NCBI RefSeq assembly: GCF_003121705.1 | Contig: NZ_PYHR01000002.1 | Location: forward strand, 1,054,001 to 1,118,000 | DNA: 64,000 bases | DNA from: Serinibacter arcticus | GTDB taxonomy: Bacteria > Actinomycetota > Actinomycetes > Actinomycetales > Beutenbergiaceae | Reading direction: 5' to 3' | Shown: in pieces, positions 47,458 through 56,163 of the stretch | Numbering within the stretch: position 1 is the first letter of the stretch | How the letters are laid out: each line of letters starts with the position of its first letter | Notes under the pieces: model-generated | What the model saw: the letters and a program-made list of their open reading frames with translations, nothing else | What the model was told of the DNA's origin: nothing | The model's database searches: none | Program-made: the position numbers and the translations under genes

Positions 47458-48500
47458 GGCTCGACGGTAACCTTGATGGCCTCGCCGCGCGCGACGATGT
47501 CGAACGCCTCGAGAGCCTGCTCCAGCGGGACGTGACGCGTGATGAGGTCCTTGACGGGGATCTGACCCGTCGAGATGTACTCCAGAGCACGCTTGTGGTG
47601 CGCGGGTGCGGAGCCGTTGGCGCCGTGGATGTGCAGCTGGCGGTAGTGGATCAGGTTCGAGTCGGCCGTGATCGTCGGGTCGGTCTTGGGCAGACCGCCG
47701 AAGAACGAGATCCGACCGTTGCGGGCCGCCATCGCGATGGCCTGCTCCTGGGTGATGTTGGCCGGGGTGGCCGTGATGATGACGTCGGCGCCGCGGCCGC
47801 CGGTGAGCTCCATGACCCGGGCGACGACGTCCTCCTTCGACGCGTCGATCACGCCGTCGGGCTTGACGGCCTCGGCCGACATCGCCAGACGCTCGGCGTT
47901 GACGTCGACGAGCCAGACCGGACCGACCTTGTGGACGCCGCGCGCGATGCGGATGTGCATGCAGCCGATCGGACCGGCGCCGAAGACGACCGTGAAGTCG
48001 CCCTCCTCGATGTTCATCTGCTCCTGGGCGTTGATCGCGCAGGCGAAGGGCTCGGCGGCCGAGGCCTCGTCGAAGCCGACGTTGTCGGGGATGAGGTTGA
48101 GGCCGTCGACGGCGAGGACCTGCTCCGGGACGATCATGTACTCGGCGAAGCCGCCGTCGTACTGGTAGCCGACCGAGGTCTGGTTCTGGCAGACCTCCAT
48201 CCAGCCCTTCCGGCACTCGTGGCAGTCGCCGCACGGCACGGCGGCGATGACCTGCACGCGATCGCCCGCGGAGAAGCCGCCCGTGGCGTCGGCGCCGACC
48301 TCGACGACCTCGCCGGCGATCTCGTGACCCATGGTCGTCACGCGCGTGATGTTGACGTGCCCGTTGTTGCGGATCTTGACGTCGGTGCCGCAGGTCGAGC
48401 AGTTGCGGACGCGGATCTTGACCTCGCGGGGCCCGCAGTCCGGCTCCGGGACGTCCTCGAGCCGGACGTCCCCGGGGGCGTGGAAACGCAGTGCCTTCAT
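47454..48500 (-). CDS. Zinc-dependent medium-chain alcohol/polyol dehydrogenase
   Basis: 348 aa MDR enzyme. Catalytic zinc site with CSTCGTDVKI and GHEIAGEVVEVGAD; structural zinc site CxxCxxCx7C in PCGDCHECRKGWMEVC; NAD-binding VVFGAGPIGCMHIRIARG. The family includes sorbitol and galactitol-phosphate dehydrogenases. Being co-transcribed with a DeoR regulator and divergent from a mannitol-type PTS, it most likely oxidises the phosphorylated polyol that the PTS delivers. No MtlD-type (long-chain) mannitol-phosphate dehydrogenase is seen here. Confidence 0.87.
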   Translation of the reverse strand: MKALRFHAPGDVRLEDVPEPDCGPREVKIRVRNCSTCGTDVKIRNNGHVNITRVTTMGHEIAGEVVEVGADATGGFSAGDRVQVIAAVPCGDCHECRKGWMEVCQNQTSVGYQYDGGFAEYMIVPEQVLAVDGLNLIPDNVGFDEASAAEPFACAINAQEQMNIEEGDFTVVFGAGPIGCMHIRIARGVHKVGPVWLVDVNAERLAMSAEAVKPDGVIDASKEDVVARVMELTGGRGADVIITATPANITQEQAIAMAARNGRISFFGGLPKTDPTITADSNLIHYRQLHIHGANGSAPAHHKRALEYISTGQIPVKDLITRHVPLEQALEAFDIVARGEAIKVTVEP

Positions 48501-48586
48501 CGATGCTCCTTAGCGTTCGGTGCCCGGACCGCCGTGTCCGCTGCACCCCTGTGTGTGCATCTCAGTCTGCCTGAGTGGGATCGTGT

Positions 48587-48628
48587 GGTCAATCGGTCTT
48601 GACCAGACCCGATTCAAACCGATATAAA
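48587..48628. promoter_or_regulatory. mtlA promoter with overlapping inverted repeat
   Basis: TTGACC (48599-48604, -35) and TATAAA (48623-48628, -10) are 18 nt apart, upstream of mtlA. The perfect inverted repeat GGTCAA-6 nt-TTGACC (48587-48604) includes the -35 box and is a good candidate operator for the neighbouring DeoR repressor. Confidence 0.65.
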
Positions 48629-48690
48629 ACGGAACACAGATCAACGGAGATCGGTCGAGAACGGTCTCGACCCTCGACGAAAGGCATGGC

Positions 48691-50717
48691 ATGACCACCA
48701 GCTCACCTCCCCCCACGCGCGGGGCTCGCGCGTCGCGGTCCAGAAGTTCGGGACGTTCCTGTCCAACATGGTGATGCCGAACATCGCCGCCTTCATCGCG
48801 TGGGGTCTCCTGACGGCCCTGTTCATCGGCCCCGGCTGGCTGAACGGCGCCACCCCGGAGACGCCCGACCGTCCGGCCTTCGACGGCCGCTTCGCGCCGG
48901 ACAGCTGGGTCGCGCAGATCGGCGGCTGGGGCGACTTCGCCGACGGCGGCATCGTCGGTCCCGCCATCACGTTCCTGCTGCCGCTCCTCATCGGCTACAC
49001 CGGTGGGTACATGCTCTACAAGACCCGCGGCGGCGTCGTCGGCGCCATCGCGACGATCGGCGTCATCACGGGCGCCGGCATCCCGATGTTCATCGGCGCG
49101 ATGATCATGGGCCCGCTCGGCGGCTGGACCATGAAGAAGCTCGACGCCCTCTGGGACGGCAAGATCCGCCCGGGGTTCGAGATGCTCGTCAACAACTTCT
49201 CCGCCGGCATCTGGGGCGCGATCCTCGCGTTCGGGGCCTTCTTCGGCATCGCCCCGATCGTGGAGTGGCTGACCGGTCGCCTGGGTGACGGTGTGGGCTG
49301 GCTGGTCGAGAACAACCTCCTGCCCGCCACCTCGATCCTCGTCGAGCCGGCCAAGGTGCTCTTCCTCAACAACGCGATCAACCACGGCGTGTTCACCCCG
49401 CTCGGCAGCGCCGAGTCGCAGGAGACCGGCCGCTCGCTGCTCTTCCTCATCGAGGCGAACCCCGGCCCGGGCCTCGGCCTGCTGCTCGCGTTCGCCGTCG
49501 CCGGTGTCGGCGTGGCCCGCGCCTCCGCCCCCGGCGCCATCATCGTGCAGTTCCTCGGTGGCATCCACGAGATCTACTTCCCGTACGTGCTGGCCAAGCC
49601 GCGCCTGATCATCGCCCTCATCCTCGGTGGCGCGACCGGTGTGCTGACGAACGTCCTCTTCGACTCCGGCCTCGTGGGGCCCGCCGCCCCCGGCTCGATC
49701 TTCGCCGTCCTGACGATGACGGCCCCGGGGAGCCACCTCGGGGTGATCCTCTCGGTGCTGCTGTCGGCCGCCGTGACGTTCGTGGTCGCCGCGTTCCTGC
49801 TGCGCATCGACAAGAACAAGGACCTCGACCTGGAGGCCGCCACCGCGCAGATGGAGTCCAACAAGGGCAGGAAGTCGTCGGTCGCCGGGATGCTGACCGG
49901 TGCTGCCGCCGCGGCGACCGGCCCGATCCGCAACATCGTCTTCGCCTGCGACGCCGGCATGGGCTCCTCCGCGATGGGCGCCTCCGTGCTGCGTCGCAAG
50001 GTCCAGGCGGCCGGTCTCACCGACGTCACGGTCGTCAACAAGGCGATCTCCGACCTCACGGACACCTACGACCTCGTCGTGACGCACCAGGACCTCACCG
50101 AGCGGGCGCGTCAGCGCACCGGTTCGGCGATCCACGTCTCGGTGGACAACTTCATGGCGTCGCCCCGCTACGACGAGGTCGTCGAGCTCGTCTCCGAGCG
50201 CAACGGCGCCCTGGTCCCCGCCGGGGGCCACGCGACTCCCTCGCACGCGGCTCCCGCCGCTGCGGCCCCCGTCGCGGCGGCCACCTCCACGTCCGACTCG
50301 GTCCTCGACCGCAGCTCGATCGTGCTGACCGGCACGGCCACGACCCGGGAGGGCGCGATCGAGGAGGCCGGCAACCTGCTGGTCGCCGTCGGCTCGGCCA
50401 CGCCGGCGTACGTCGCCGCGATGCACGAGCGCGAGGCCTCGGTCTCGACGTTCATGGGCGAGGGCCTGGCCATCCCCCACGGCACGAACGAGGCCAAGGG
50501 CGAGGTCAGCCGGACCGCCGTCTCCTTCGTCCGCTACCCGCAGGGTCTGGACTGGGGCGGTGAGCGCGTGACGTTCGTCATCGCGATCGCCGCCAGCGGC
50601 GACGAGCACCTCGCGCTGCTGCAGCAGCTCGCGGGCGCGTTCCTCGACGCCGACTCGGTCGCGCGCCTCGAGAACGCGACCTCGGTCGACGAGGTCAAGG
50701 CCGTCCTGGACGCCTGA
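48691..50717 (+). CDS. mtlA: PTS mannitol-type transporter EIICBA (frameshifted in this sequence)
   Basis: 675 aa after repair. EIIC membrane domain starting with VAVQKFGTFLSNMVMPNIAA, with the EIIC segments NNAINHGVFTPLG and GGIHEIYFPYVLAKPRLI. Then EIIB with the phospho-cysteine (about 420) in FACDAGMGSSAMGASVLRR, a Pro/Ala linker and EIIA with the phospho-histidine (about 597) in GEGLAIPHGTNEAKGE. It phosphorylates mannitol or a related polyol as it enters. The start ATG (48691) and the body are separated by a frame slip at six C (48709-48714); a seventh C joins them. The first ATG of the second frame (48768) would delete the N-terminal helix and is rejected. Confidence 0.9.
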
Positions 50718-50785
50718 GCACGATCCGGAGCGGGGCGGTGGGCGCGAGGCGCCCGCCGCCCCGCTCGTCGTTCTCGCCCCGCTCG

Positions 50786-50853
50786 CCCGCTGAGTGCTGA
50801 GCTGCTGCCGCCGACACGCCGTGTCGGGCGGCAAGGACTCCGCACTCAGCGGG
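50786..50853. terminator. Bidirectional hairpin between mtlA and cofE
   Basis: CCCGCTGAGTGC (50786-50797) pairs with GCACTCAGCGGG (50842-50853), and inside it CCGACAC-GCC-GTGTCGG (50811-50827) forms a second stem. It separates two convergent genes and can serve both. Its shape resembles a palindromic repeat unit. Confidence 0.75.
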
Positions 50854-50854
50854 G

Positions 50855-51640
50855 TCAGAGGAGCGGCAGGCCCGCCCGTCCGCGCTCGTAGGCCTCCCGG
50901 GCGCCGAGCGCGAACATGTCGTCCGGACCGGTGCGGTTGAGGCCGCGGGCGCCGGGTCCGTCGTCGTGCGTGACGAGGTGACCCATCCCGCGCACGACGG
51001 CGAGCGGCCGCCCTCCCGTCGGACGCTTCAGCAGGTCGGCGGCAGCCGCGAGCTCGTCGGCGACGGCGACGACGGTCGTCTCCAGCGGTCGCCCGGTGTC
51101 GTCCGGGGTGCCGCGGAGGTCGTCGAGGACGGTGATGCCGGCCGCGCCGATGGCCAGGTCGGTGACGCCGCTGCGCCACGGCCGTCCCGCCGAGTCGGTG
51201 AGGACGACGCCCGGACGCACTCCCCCGAGCCGGGCGGCGAGCCCGCGGCGCAGGCGGCGTGCCGAGTCGTCGGGGTCGACCGGCAGCAGCAGGATCGTGC
51301 CCGCGTGCGTGTTCGAGGAGTCGACGCCCGCCGCCGCCATCACGATGCCCTGCCGGTTCTCGACGATCCGCAGCAGCGAGCCGTCGGGGTGCTCGCGCGT
51401 CGCGACGGTCCGCACGGACTCGGCGTCGATGGACGCCTCGCGGTCGGCCGCGCGCACCATCCGCCCCTCGGCCTTGGAGACGACCTTGGAGGACAGGACG
51501 ACGACGTCGCCCGCGTCGATCCCGACGCTCCCGTCCGGCCAGACGAGGTTCGCGAGCACCGGCACGAGGACGGCGGCGAGCTCGGTGGAGGACGTGATCG
51601 CGGGGACGCCCTCCGGGGCGAGGACCTGCAGCGCCGTCAC
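50855..51640 (-). CDS. cofE: Coenzyme F420-0:L-glutamate ligase (CofE)
   Basis: 261 aa, normal for the single-domain enzyme (FbiB without its FMN domain). Segments: [20 protein letters not shown] with [31 protein letters not shown] and [40 protein letters not shown] and [13 protein letters not shown]. It adds the gamma-glutamate tail to F420-0. GTG overlaps the stop of the F420-dependent oxidoreductase gene, so the two are coupled. The next genes needed to make F420-0 (cofD, FO synthase) are not in this window. Confidence 0.93.
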   Translation of the reverse strand: MTALQVLAPEGVPAITSSTELAAVLVPVLANLVWPDGSVGIDAGDVVVLSSKVVSKAEGRMVRAADREASIDAESVRTVATREHPDGSLLRIVENRQGIVMAAAGVDSSNTHAGTILLLPVDPDDSARRLRRGLAARLGGVRPGVVLTDSAGRPWRSGVTDLAIGAAGITVLDDLRGTPDDTGRPLETTVVAVADELAAAADLLKRPTGGRPLAVVRGMGHLVTHDDGPGARGLNRTGPDDMFALGAREAYERGRAGLPLL

Positions 51641-52641
51641 CGGTGGAGCTTCGGGAGGACGTCGCGGCCGAAGACCTCGATCCACTCGGCCTGGTTCCGG
51701 CCGACGTTGTGGAGGTAGACGCGGTCAAAGCCCAGGTCGACGTACTTCTGGATCTCGGCGCGGTGGACGTCGGGATCCTCCGAGATGACCATCCGGCCCT
51801 CGAAGTCCTCCGGACGCACGAGCTTGGCCATCGCGGCGAGCTCGAACGGCGAGCGGATGTCGCCCTTGGGGAACTTCATCCCGCCGTTGGGCCACTGCGT
51901 CATGGCGTTCTCGAGCGCCTCCTCGTAGGTCGGCGCCCAGGAGAGGTGCAGCTGGATGAGCCGCGGCATCGTGGAGGGGTCCTTGCCGGCCTCGCGCGCG
52001 CCGGCGTCGAACTTCTCGAAGAGGCCCGAGATCTTCTCGAGCGGCGCCCCGACGGTGATGAGCCCGTCCACCGTGCGACCTGCCCGCTTGGCCGTGACCG
52101 GACCCGCGGTGGCCACGAGGATCTCCGGCGGCACCTCCGGCATGGTCCACAGCCGCATCGACTCGAGCTTGAAGAACTCGCCGCGGTGCTTGACGTCCTT
52201 GCCCGCGAGCGAGCCCGTGAAGAGCTTCTGGATGATCTCGATCGCCTCGAACATCCGGTTGATGCGCTCGGGCGCCTCGGGCCAGTACTGCCCGACGACG
52301 TGCTCGTTCAGCGCCTCACCGCTGCCGAGGCCGAGCCAGTGCCGCCCCGGGTACATGGCGGCGAGCGTGGCCGAGGCCTGCGCGACCATCGACGGGTGCC
52401 ACCGCATCGACGGGCACGTCACGCCGGGGCCGAGGTCACCCGTCGTGGTCTGGCCGAGGGCCGACAGGACGTTCCACACGAACGCCGCCTCGCCCTGCGC
52501 GGGCACCCACGGCTGCACGTGGTCGGCCGCCATCACGCCGGAGAAGCCGTGCTTCTCCGCCAGGGCCGTGTGCTCGATGATCTCGTTCGGGCTGAACTGC
52601 TCCAGCGCTGCGGCGATGCCGACGGTGAGAGGGGAGGTCAT
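51637..52641 (-). CDS. F420-dependent LLM-class oxidoreductase (G6PDH-like, TIGR03557 type)
   Basis: 334 aa luciferase-like barrel. [20 protein letters not shown] carries the F420-contacting region; [20 protein letters not shown], the segment with [20 protein letters not shown] and [20 protein letters not shown] are typical of the F420-dependent glucose-6-phosphate dehydrogenase relatives. Substrate not certain; it reduces or oxidises an organic substrate with F420. It is read directly before cofE, so enzyme and cofactor-maturation gene are co-expressed. ATG at 52641 with GGGAGG upstream. Confidence 0.88.
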   Translation of the reverse strand: MTSPLTVGIAAALEQFSPNEIIEHTALAEKHGFSGVMAADHVQPWVPAQGEAAFVWNVLSALGQTTTGDLGPGVTCPSMRWHPSMVAQASATLAAMYPGRHWLGLGSGEALNEHVVGQYWPEAPERINRMFEAIEIIQKLFTGSLAGKDVKHRGEFFKLESMRLWTMPEVPPEILVATAGPVTAKRAGRTVDGLITVGAPLEKISGLFEKFDAGAREAGKDPSTMPRLIQLHLSWAPTYEEALENAMTQWPNGGMKFPKGDIRSPFELAAMAKLVRPEDFEGRMVISEDPDVHRAEIQKYVDLGFDRVYLHNVGRNQAEWIEVFGRDVLPKLHR

Positions 52642-52751
52642 GCCCTCCATCCTCCCACCGCGGAGCCCACGACGGCGGGCGCCCGTCCCGTCGACCGGGC
52701 GTCTCCCCGTCGCCAACCACCCGTGCGGCGCGGGAGGAGGCAGCGCCGCCG

Positions 52752-55700
52752 TCAGATCGGCTTGGTGAACGGGAACGTCAGCGTCTCGCGGATCGTCGCT
52801 CCCACGATGAACATGTAGACGCGGTCGAGGCCGAGCCCGAGGCCGCCCGTCGGCGGCAGCCCGAACTCCAGCGCCGAGAGGAACTCCTCGTCGATCTCCA
52901 TCGCCTCGGGATCTCCCAGCGCCGCGAGCAGCGACTGCTGCGTGAAGCGTTCCCGCTGGTCGACGGGGTTGATGAGCTCGGAGTACGCCGTCCCGAGCTC
53001 CGACCCGAACGCCACCAGGTCCCACCGCTCCGCGAGCCGCGGGTCGGTGCGGTGCTCGCGCGTCAACGGCGAGGTCTCCTTGGGGAAGTCGGTGTAGAAC
53101 GTCGGGAAGGTGGTGGTGTCCTCGACGAGCGCGTCGTAGAGCTCCGCCACCAGCGAGCCGTGGCTGTGGTCCAGCCCGAACTCGACGTCGTGCTGCGCGC
53201 ACAGCTCGTGGATGCGCTCCAGCGGGGTGTCCGGCGTGACCTCCTCCCCCACGGCCCGCGAGACCGCCTCGTGGCACGTCACGACCGGCCACTCGACGTC
53301 GAGATCCACCTCCGACCCGTCCGGCGCGATGGCGATCGGCCGACCGTGCACCGCGACGGCCGCCGCGATGATCAGCTCCCTCGTCAGCTCGCGCATCGTC
53401 GTGTAGTCGGCGTACGCCTGGTAGGCCTCGAGCGAGGTGAACTCGGGGTTGTGCTTGTAGTCCACACCCTCGTTGCGGAAGTTGCGGCCGATCTCGAAGA
53501 TGCGTTCGAAGCCGCCGACCGCGAGCCGCTTGAGGAACAGCTCCGGCGCGATGCGCAGGTAGAGGTCCATGTCGTAGGCGTTGATGTGCGTCGTGAACGG
53601 CCGGGCGTTGGCACCACCGTGGATCGCTTGCAGGATCGGCGTCTCGACCTCGATGAAGTCGTGCGCGGCGAACGCCTGTCGCAGCGCCCAGACGGCGGTG
53701 CTGCGACCTCGGAGCAGATCGGTCGGTCCCGCGTTGAGCGCGAGGTCGACGTGCCGCAGCCGGAGTCGGGTGTCGGCGTCGGTGAGCCCGCGGAACTTGT
53801 CCGGCGGCGGCGTGAGCGCCTTGGACGCCATCACCCAGCTCGCCACGTGCACGGTCAGCTCGCCGGTCCGGCTGCGCGTGACGTCGCCCGTGACCGAGAT
53901 CGTGTCGGCGAGGTCGACGGCGTGGGCGAACAGGTCCGGCCGGGCCTCGGGCCGGTCGGCCGTGACCATCAGCTGGACCTCGTGGGTGTTCTCGCGCACG
54001 ACGGCGAAGGTCACCCCGCCGAGGTCGCGCAGCCGCACGACGCGGCCCGAGATCGACACGACCTCCCCCGTGTCGACCAACGACTCCGTGACGTCGCCGA
54101 CCTCCCGGTCGCGTGGCACCGAGACCGGGTACGGCTCCATCCCGGCCGCGCGCAGCGCCGCGAGCTTGCCCACGCGGACCCGCTGCTGGTCGGTGAGCCG
54201 GCGCTCGGGGACGGCCGGCAGGCGCAGCCGCGACTCCTGCTCGAGGACGGCCGCCGCCGTCGCGCGCCGAGCCTCGGCCCGCTCGAGCTCGACGGCTCGG
54301 TCGCGCCGTCGCAGCCAGGCCGGGGCCTCCGGGACGAAGCCCTCGGCCTGGCCGTAGGCCACGAGCGCGTGCGTGAGCTGGCCGGGATCGGTGCACATGT
54401 ACCGCGTCTGCCACGTGGGGGCGTACTTGAGGTTGGACTTGTAGAGCGAGTCCAGCTGCCACCACCGCGACGCTGTCAGCAGGATCCTGCGCTGGAACCG
54501 CTGACCCGGCGTCGCCCCGACGCGCTCGCCCTGCTCGAACACCTCGCGCAGCATGGCGAAGTTGAGGGAGATCCGCTCGATGCCGAGGCTGCGGCCCTGC
54601 GTCGCCAGGGTGGAGATCATCAGCTCCGTCACACCGTTCACGGCCTCCGGCGAGCGCCGCATGACGTCGAGGGAGACACCTGTGCGGGCCCAGGGGACGA
54701 AGCCGAGGACGCCGCGGAGCTCGCCGTCGCCGTCGAACGCCGAGACGATGAGCTGACGCGGGTCGCGCGCGTCGCCGAAACGGGACAGCGACATGGAGTA
54801 GCCGCGCTCGTCTCCGTGCCGCCACTCCTCCGCCCTCGCCAGCGTCGCTGCGAGGTCCTCCGGATCGATCTCCTCGGCCCAGCTCAGCTTGACCGTGTAG
54901 CCCGCACGCTTGGGCCGGGCGACGGCGTGCCGCACCCCCGCGAGGGCGGGTGCCGTGAGCGTGAAGGTCCGGGTGTCGAGGATCGACTCGTCGCCGAGCA
55001 CGACCGTGCTCAGCCCGAATTTCTCGTAGGCGCGTGCGCCGCGCTCCGTCACCCCGGTGGCCGAGGGCACCCAGCCGTACCGTCGGGCCGTCGTCAGCCA
55101 GGCGTCGATCGCGTCGTCCCAGCGCTCGGGGTCGCCGAGCGGATCACCGGCGGCGAGGGCCACGTCGGCCACCACCCGGTAGGAGACGGCCGCCTCGCCG
55201 TCGGCGGAGAAGACCGCCTCGCGGTCGTCCCGGGTGGCGAAGTAGGCGAGCGAGTCGTCGTTCGGGTGGGTGAGGAGGAGGCGGCGGACGGCCAGCTCGC
55301 TCGCGCGGTCGTCCTCGGCGCTGCGCGGTGCTCCGCGGAGGAACACGGCCGCGGCCAGCAGCAGCCCGACGGCGGAGATCAGCCCGGCGAGGGTCAGGAG
55401 CCAGTGCGGGCCGTTGCCCTGCGCCAGGAACGGGGCGGCGTGCGGAGAGGTGCCGGTCGCGCCCGACAGCGTCCAGTTCAAGCGGTCGGCGAACGTCGGC
55501 AGCGTGTGGGACACGGCCTGGAGCAGAGCCAGCGTGACGACGACGGAGACCGCGATCGCCGCGACGAGCACGCCGGCGGCCCGCCACCACGCCCCCCTGC
55601 GCAGCCGGGCCGGAAACGCGCGGCGTGCGGAGACCAGCGCCACGAGCAGGAGCAGACCGACCACGCCCGAGGACCAGAACGCCGCCGGTACCGTGCTGAG

Positions 55701-56072
55701 GCTGGTGTCCAGCGCCTGGGCCTCGCCGGCCCCCACCAGCACGGCGGCGAGCGCGACGACGACGACCACCGGCGCGAGCCAGGCGATCACGATGAACCAC
55801 AGGGCGGCGCGCTGCCGTCGCATCACGGCGCTGGCGACGATGACCACCAGGACCAGCGAGAAGAGGCTCGGGTGCGGGAGGCTCAGCACGTCGACCCAGG
55901 CCGTCGCGGTGTCCACGACTCCGCGGGCGAACGGGCGCACGATCAGCGCGAGGACGATCCAGAGCGACCCGGCCACGAGGACGCGGCCCGTCCATCGGGC
56001 GACACCCTCCGCCCACGGACCGGGGCGGGGCACCTGCGTCCGGCTCGCCGGGGTGGGGGGCTCGTCGCTCAT
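52752..56072 (-). CDS. lysX: Bifunctional lysylphosphatidylglycerol synthase / lysine--tRNA ligase LysX
   Basis: 1106 aa. N-terminal membrane region (about six or seven helices, to residue ~230); MprF-like DUF2156 lysyl-transfer domain (about 250-590, including LAAGDPLGDPERWDDAIDAW and SLNFAMLREVFEQGERVG); a charged linker; OB-fold and class II lysyl-tRNA synthetase (VVSISGRVVRLRDLGGVTFA, FRNEGVDYKHNPEFTSLEAY, GLPPTGGLGLGLDRVYMFIV). It charges tRNA with lysine and transfers lysine to phosphatidylglycerol, making the membrane less negative and more tolerant of cationic peptides. ATG at 56072 has GGAGGA 4 nt upstream. Confidence 0.93.
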   Translation of the reverse strand: MSDEPPTPASRTQVPRPGPWAEGVARWTGRVLVAGSLWIVLALIVRPFARGVVDTATAWVDVLSLPHPSLFSLVLVVIVASAVMRRQRAALWFIVIAWLAPVVVVVALAAVLVGAGEAQALDTSLSTVPAAFWSSGVVGLLLLVALVSARRAFPARLRRGAWWRAAGVLVAAIAVSVVVTLALLQAVSHTLPTFADRLNWTLSGATGTSPHAAPFLAQGNGPHWLLTLAGLISAVGLLLAAAVFLRGAPRSAEDDRASELAVRRLLLTHPNDDSLAYFATRDDREAVFSADGEAAVSYRVVADVALAAGDPLGDPERWDDAIDAWLTTARRYGWVPSATGVTERGARAYEKFGLSTVVLGDESILDTRTFTLTAPALAGVRHAVARPKRAGYTVKLSWAEEIDPEDLAATLARAEEWRHGDERGYSMSLSRFGDARDPRQLIVSAFDGDGELRGVLGFVPWARTGVSLDVMRRSPEAVNGVTELMISTLATQGRSLGIERISLNFAMLREVFEQGERVGATPGQRFQRRILLTASRWWQLDSLYKSNLKYAPTWQTRYMCTDPGQLTHALVAYGQAEGFVPEAPAWLRRRDRAVELERAEARRATAAAVLEQESRLRLPAVPERRLTDQQRVRVGKLAALRAAGMEPYPVSVPRDREVGDVTESLVDTGEVVSISGRVVRLRDLGGVTFAVVRENTHEVQLMVTADRPEARPDLFAHAVDLADTISVTGDVTRSRTGELTVHVASWVMASKALTPPPDKFRGLTDADTRLRLRHVDLALNAGPTDLLRGRSTAVWALRQAFAAHDFIEVETPILQAIHGGANARPFTTHINAYDMDLYLRIAPELFLKRLAVGGFERIFEIGRNFRNEGVDYKHNPEFTSLEAYQAYADYTTMRELTRELIIAAAVAVHGRPIAIAPDGSEVDLDVEWPVVTCHEAVSRAVGEEVTPDTPLERIHELCAQHDVEFGLDHSHGSLVAELYDALVEDTTTFPTFYTDFPKETSPLTREHRTDPRLAERWDLVAFGSELGTAYSELINPVDQRERFTQQSLLAALGDPEAMEIDEEFLSALEFGLPPTGGLGLGLDRVYMFIVGATIRETLTFPFTKPI

Positions 56073-56163
56073 GGGTCCTCCGTCGTCACCGTTTCCCGGC
56101 CACCCTAGGGTTCGCGGGCGCGCTCGGCGCGGCGAGCGGGGCAGTTCTGGGATGATGGGCGAC

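Noticed and set aside
48768-50717. mtlA starting at the ATG at 48768
   Set aside because: This would remove the conserved N-terminal VAVQKFGTFLSNM segment; the repaired frame from 48691 with a ribosome-binding site is better.
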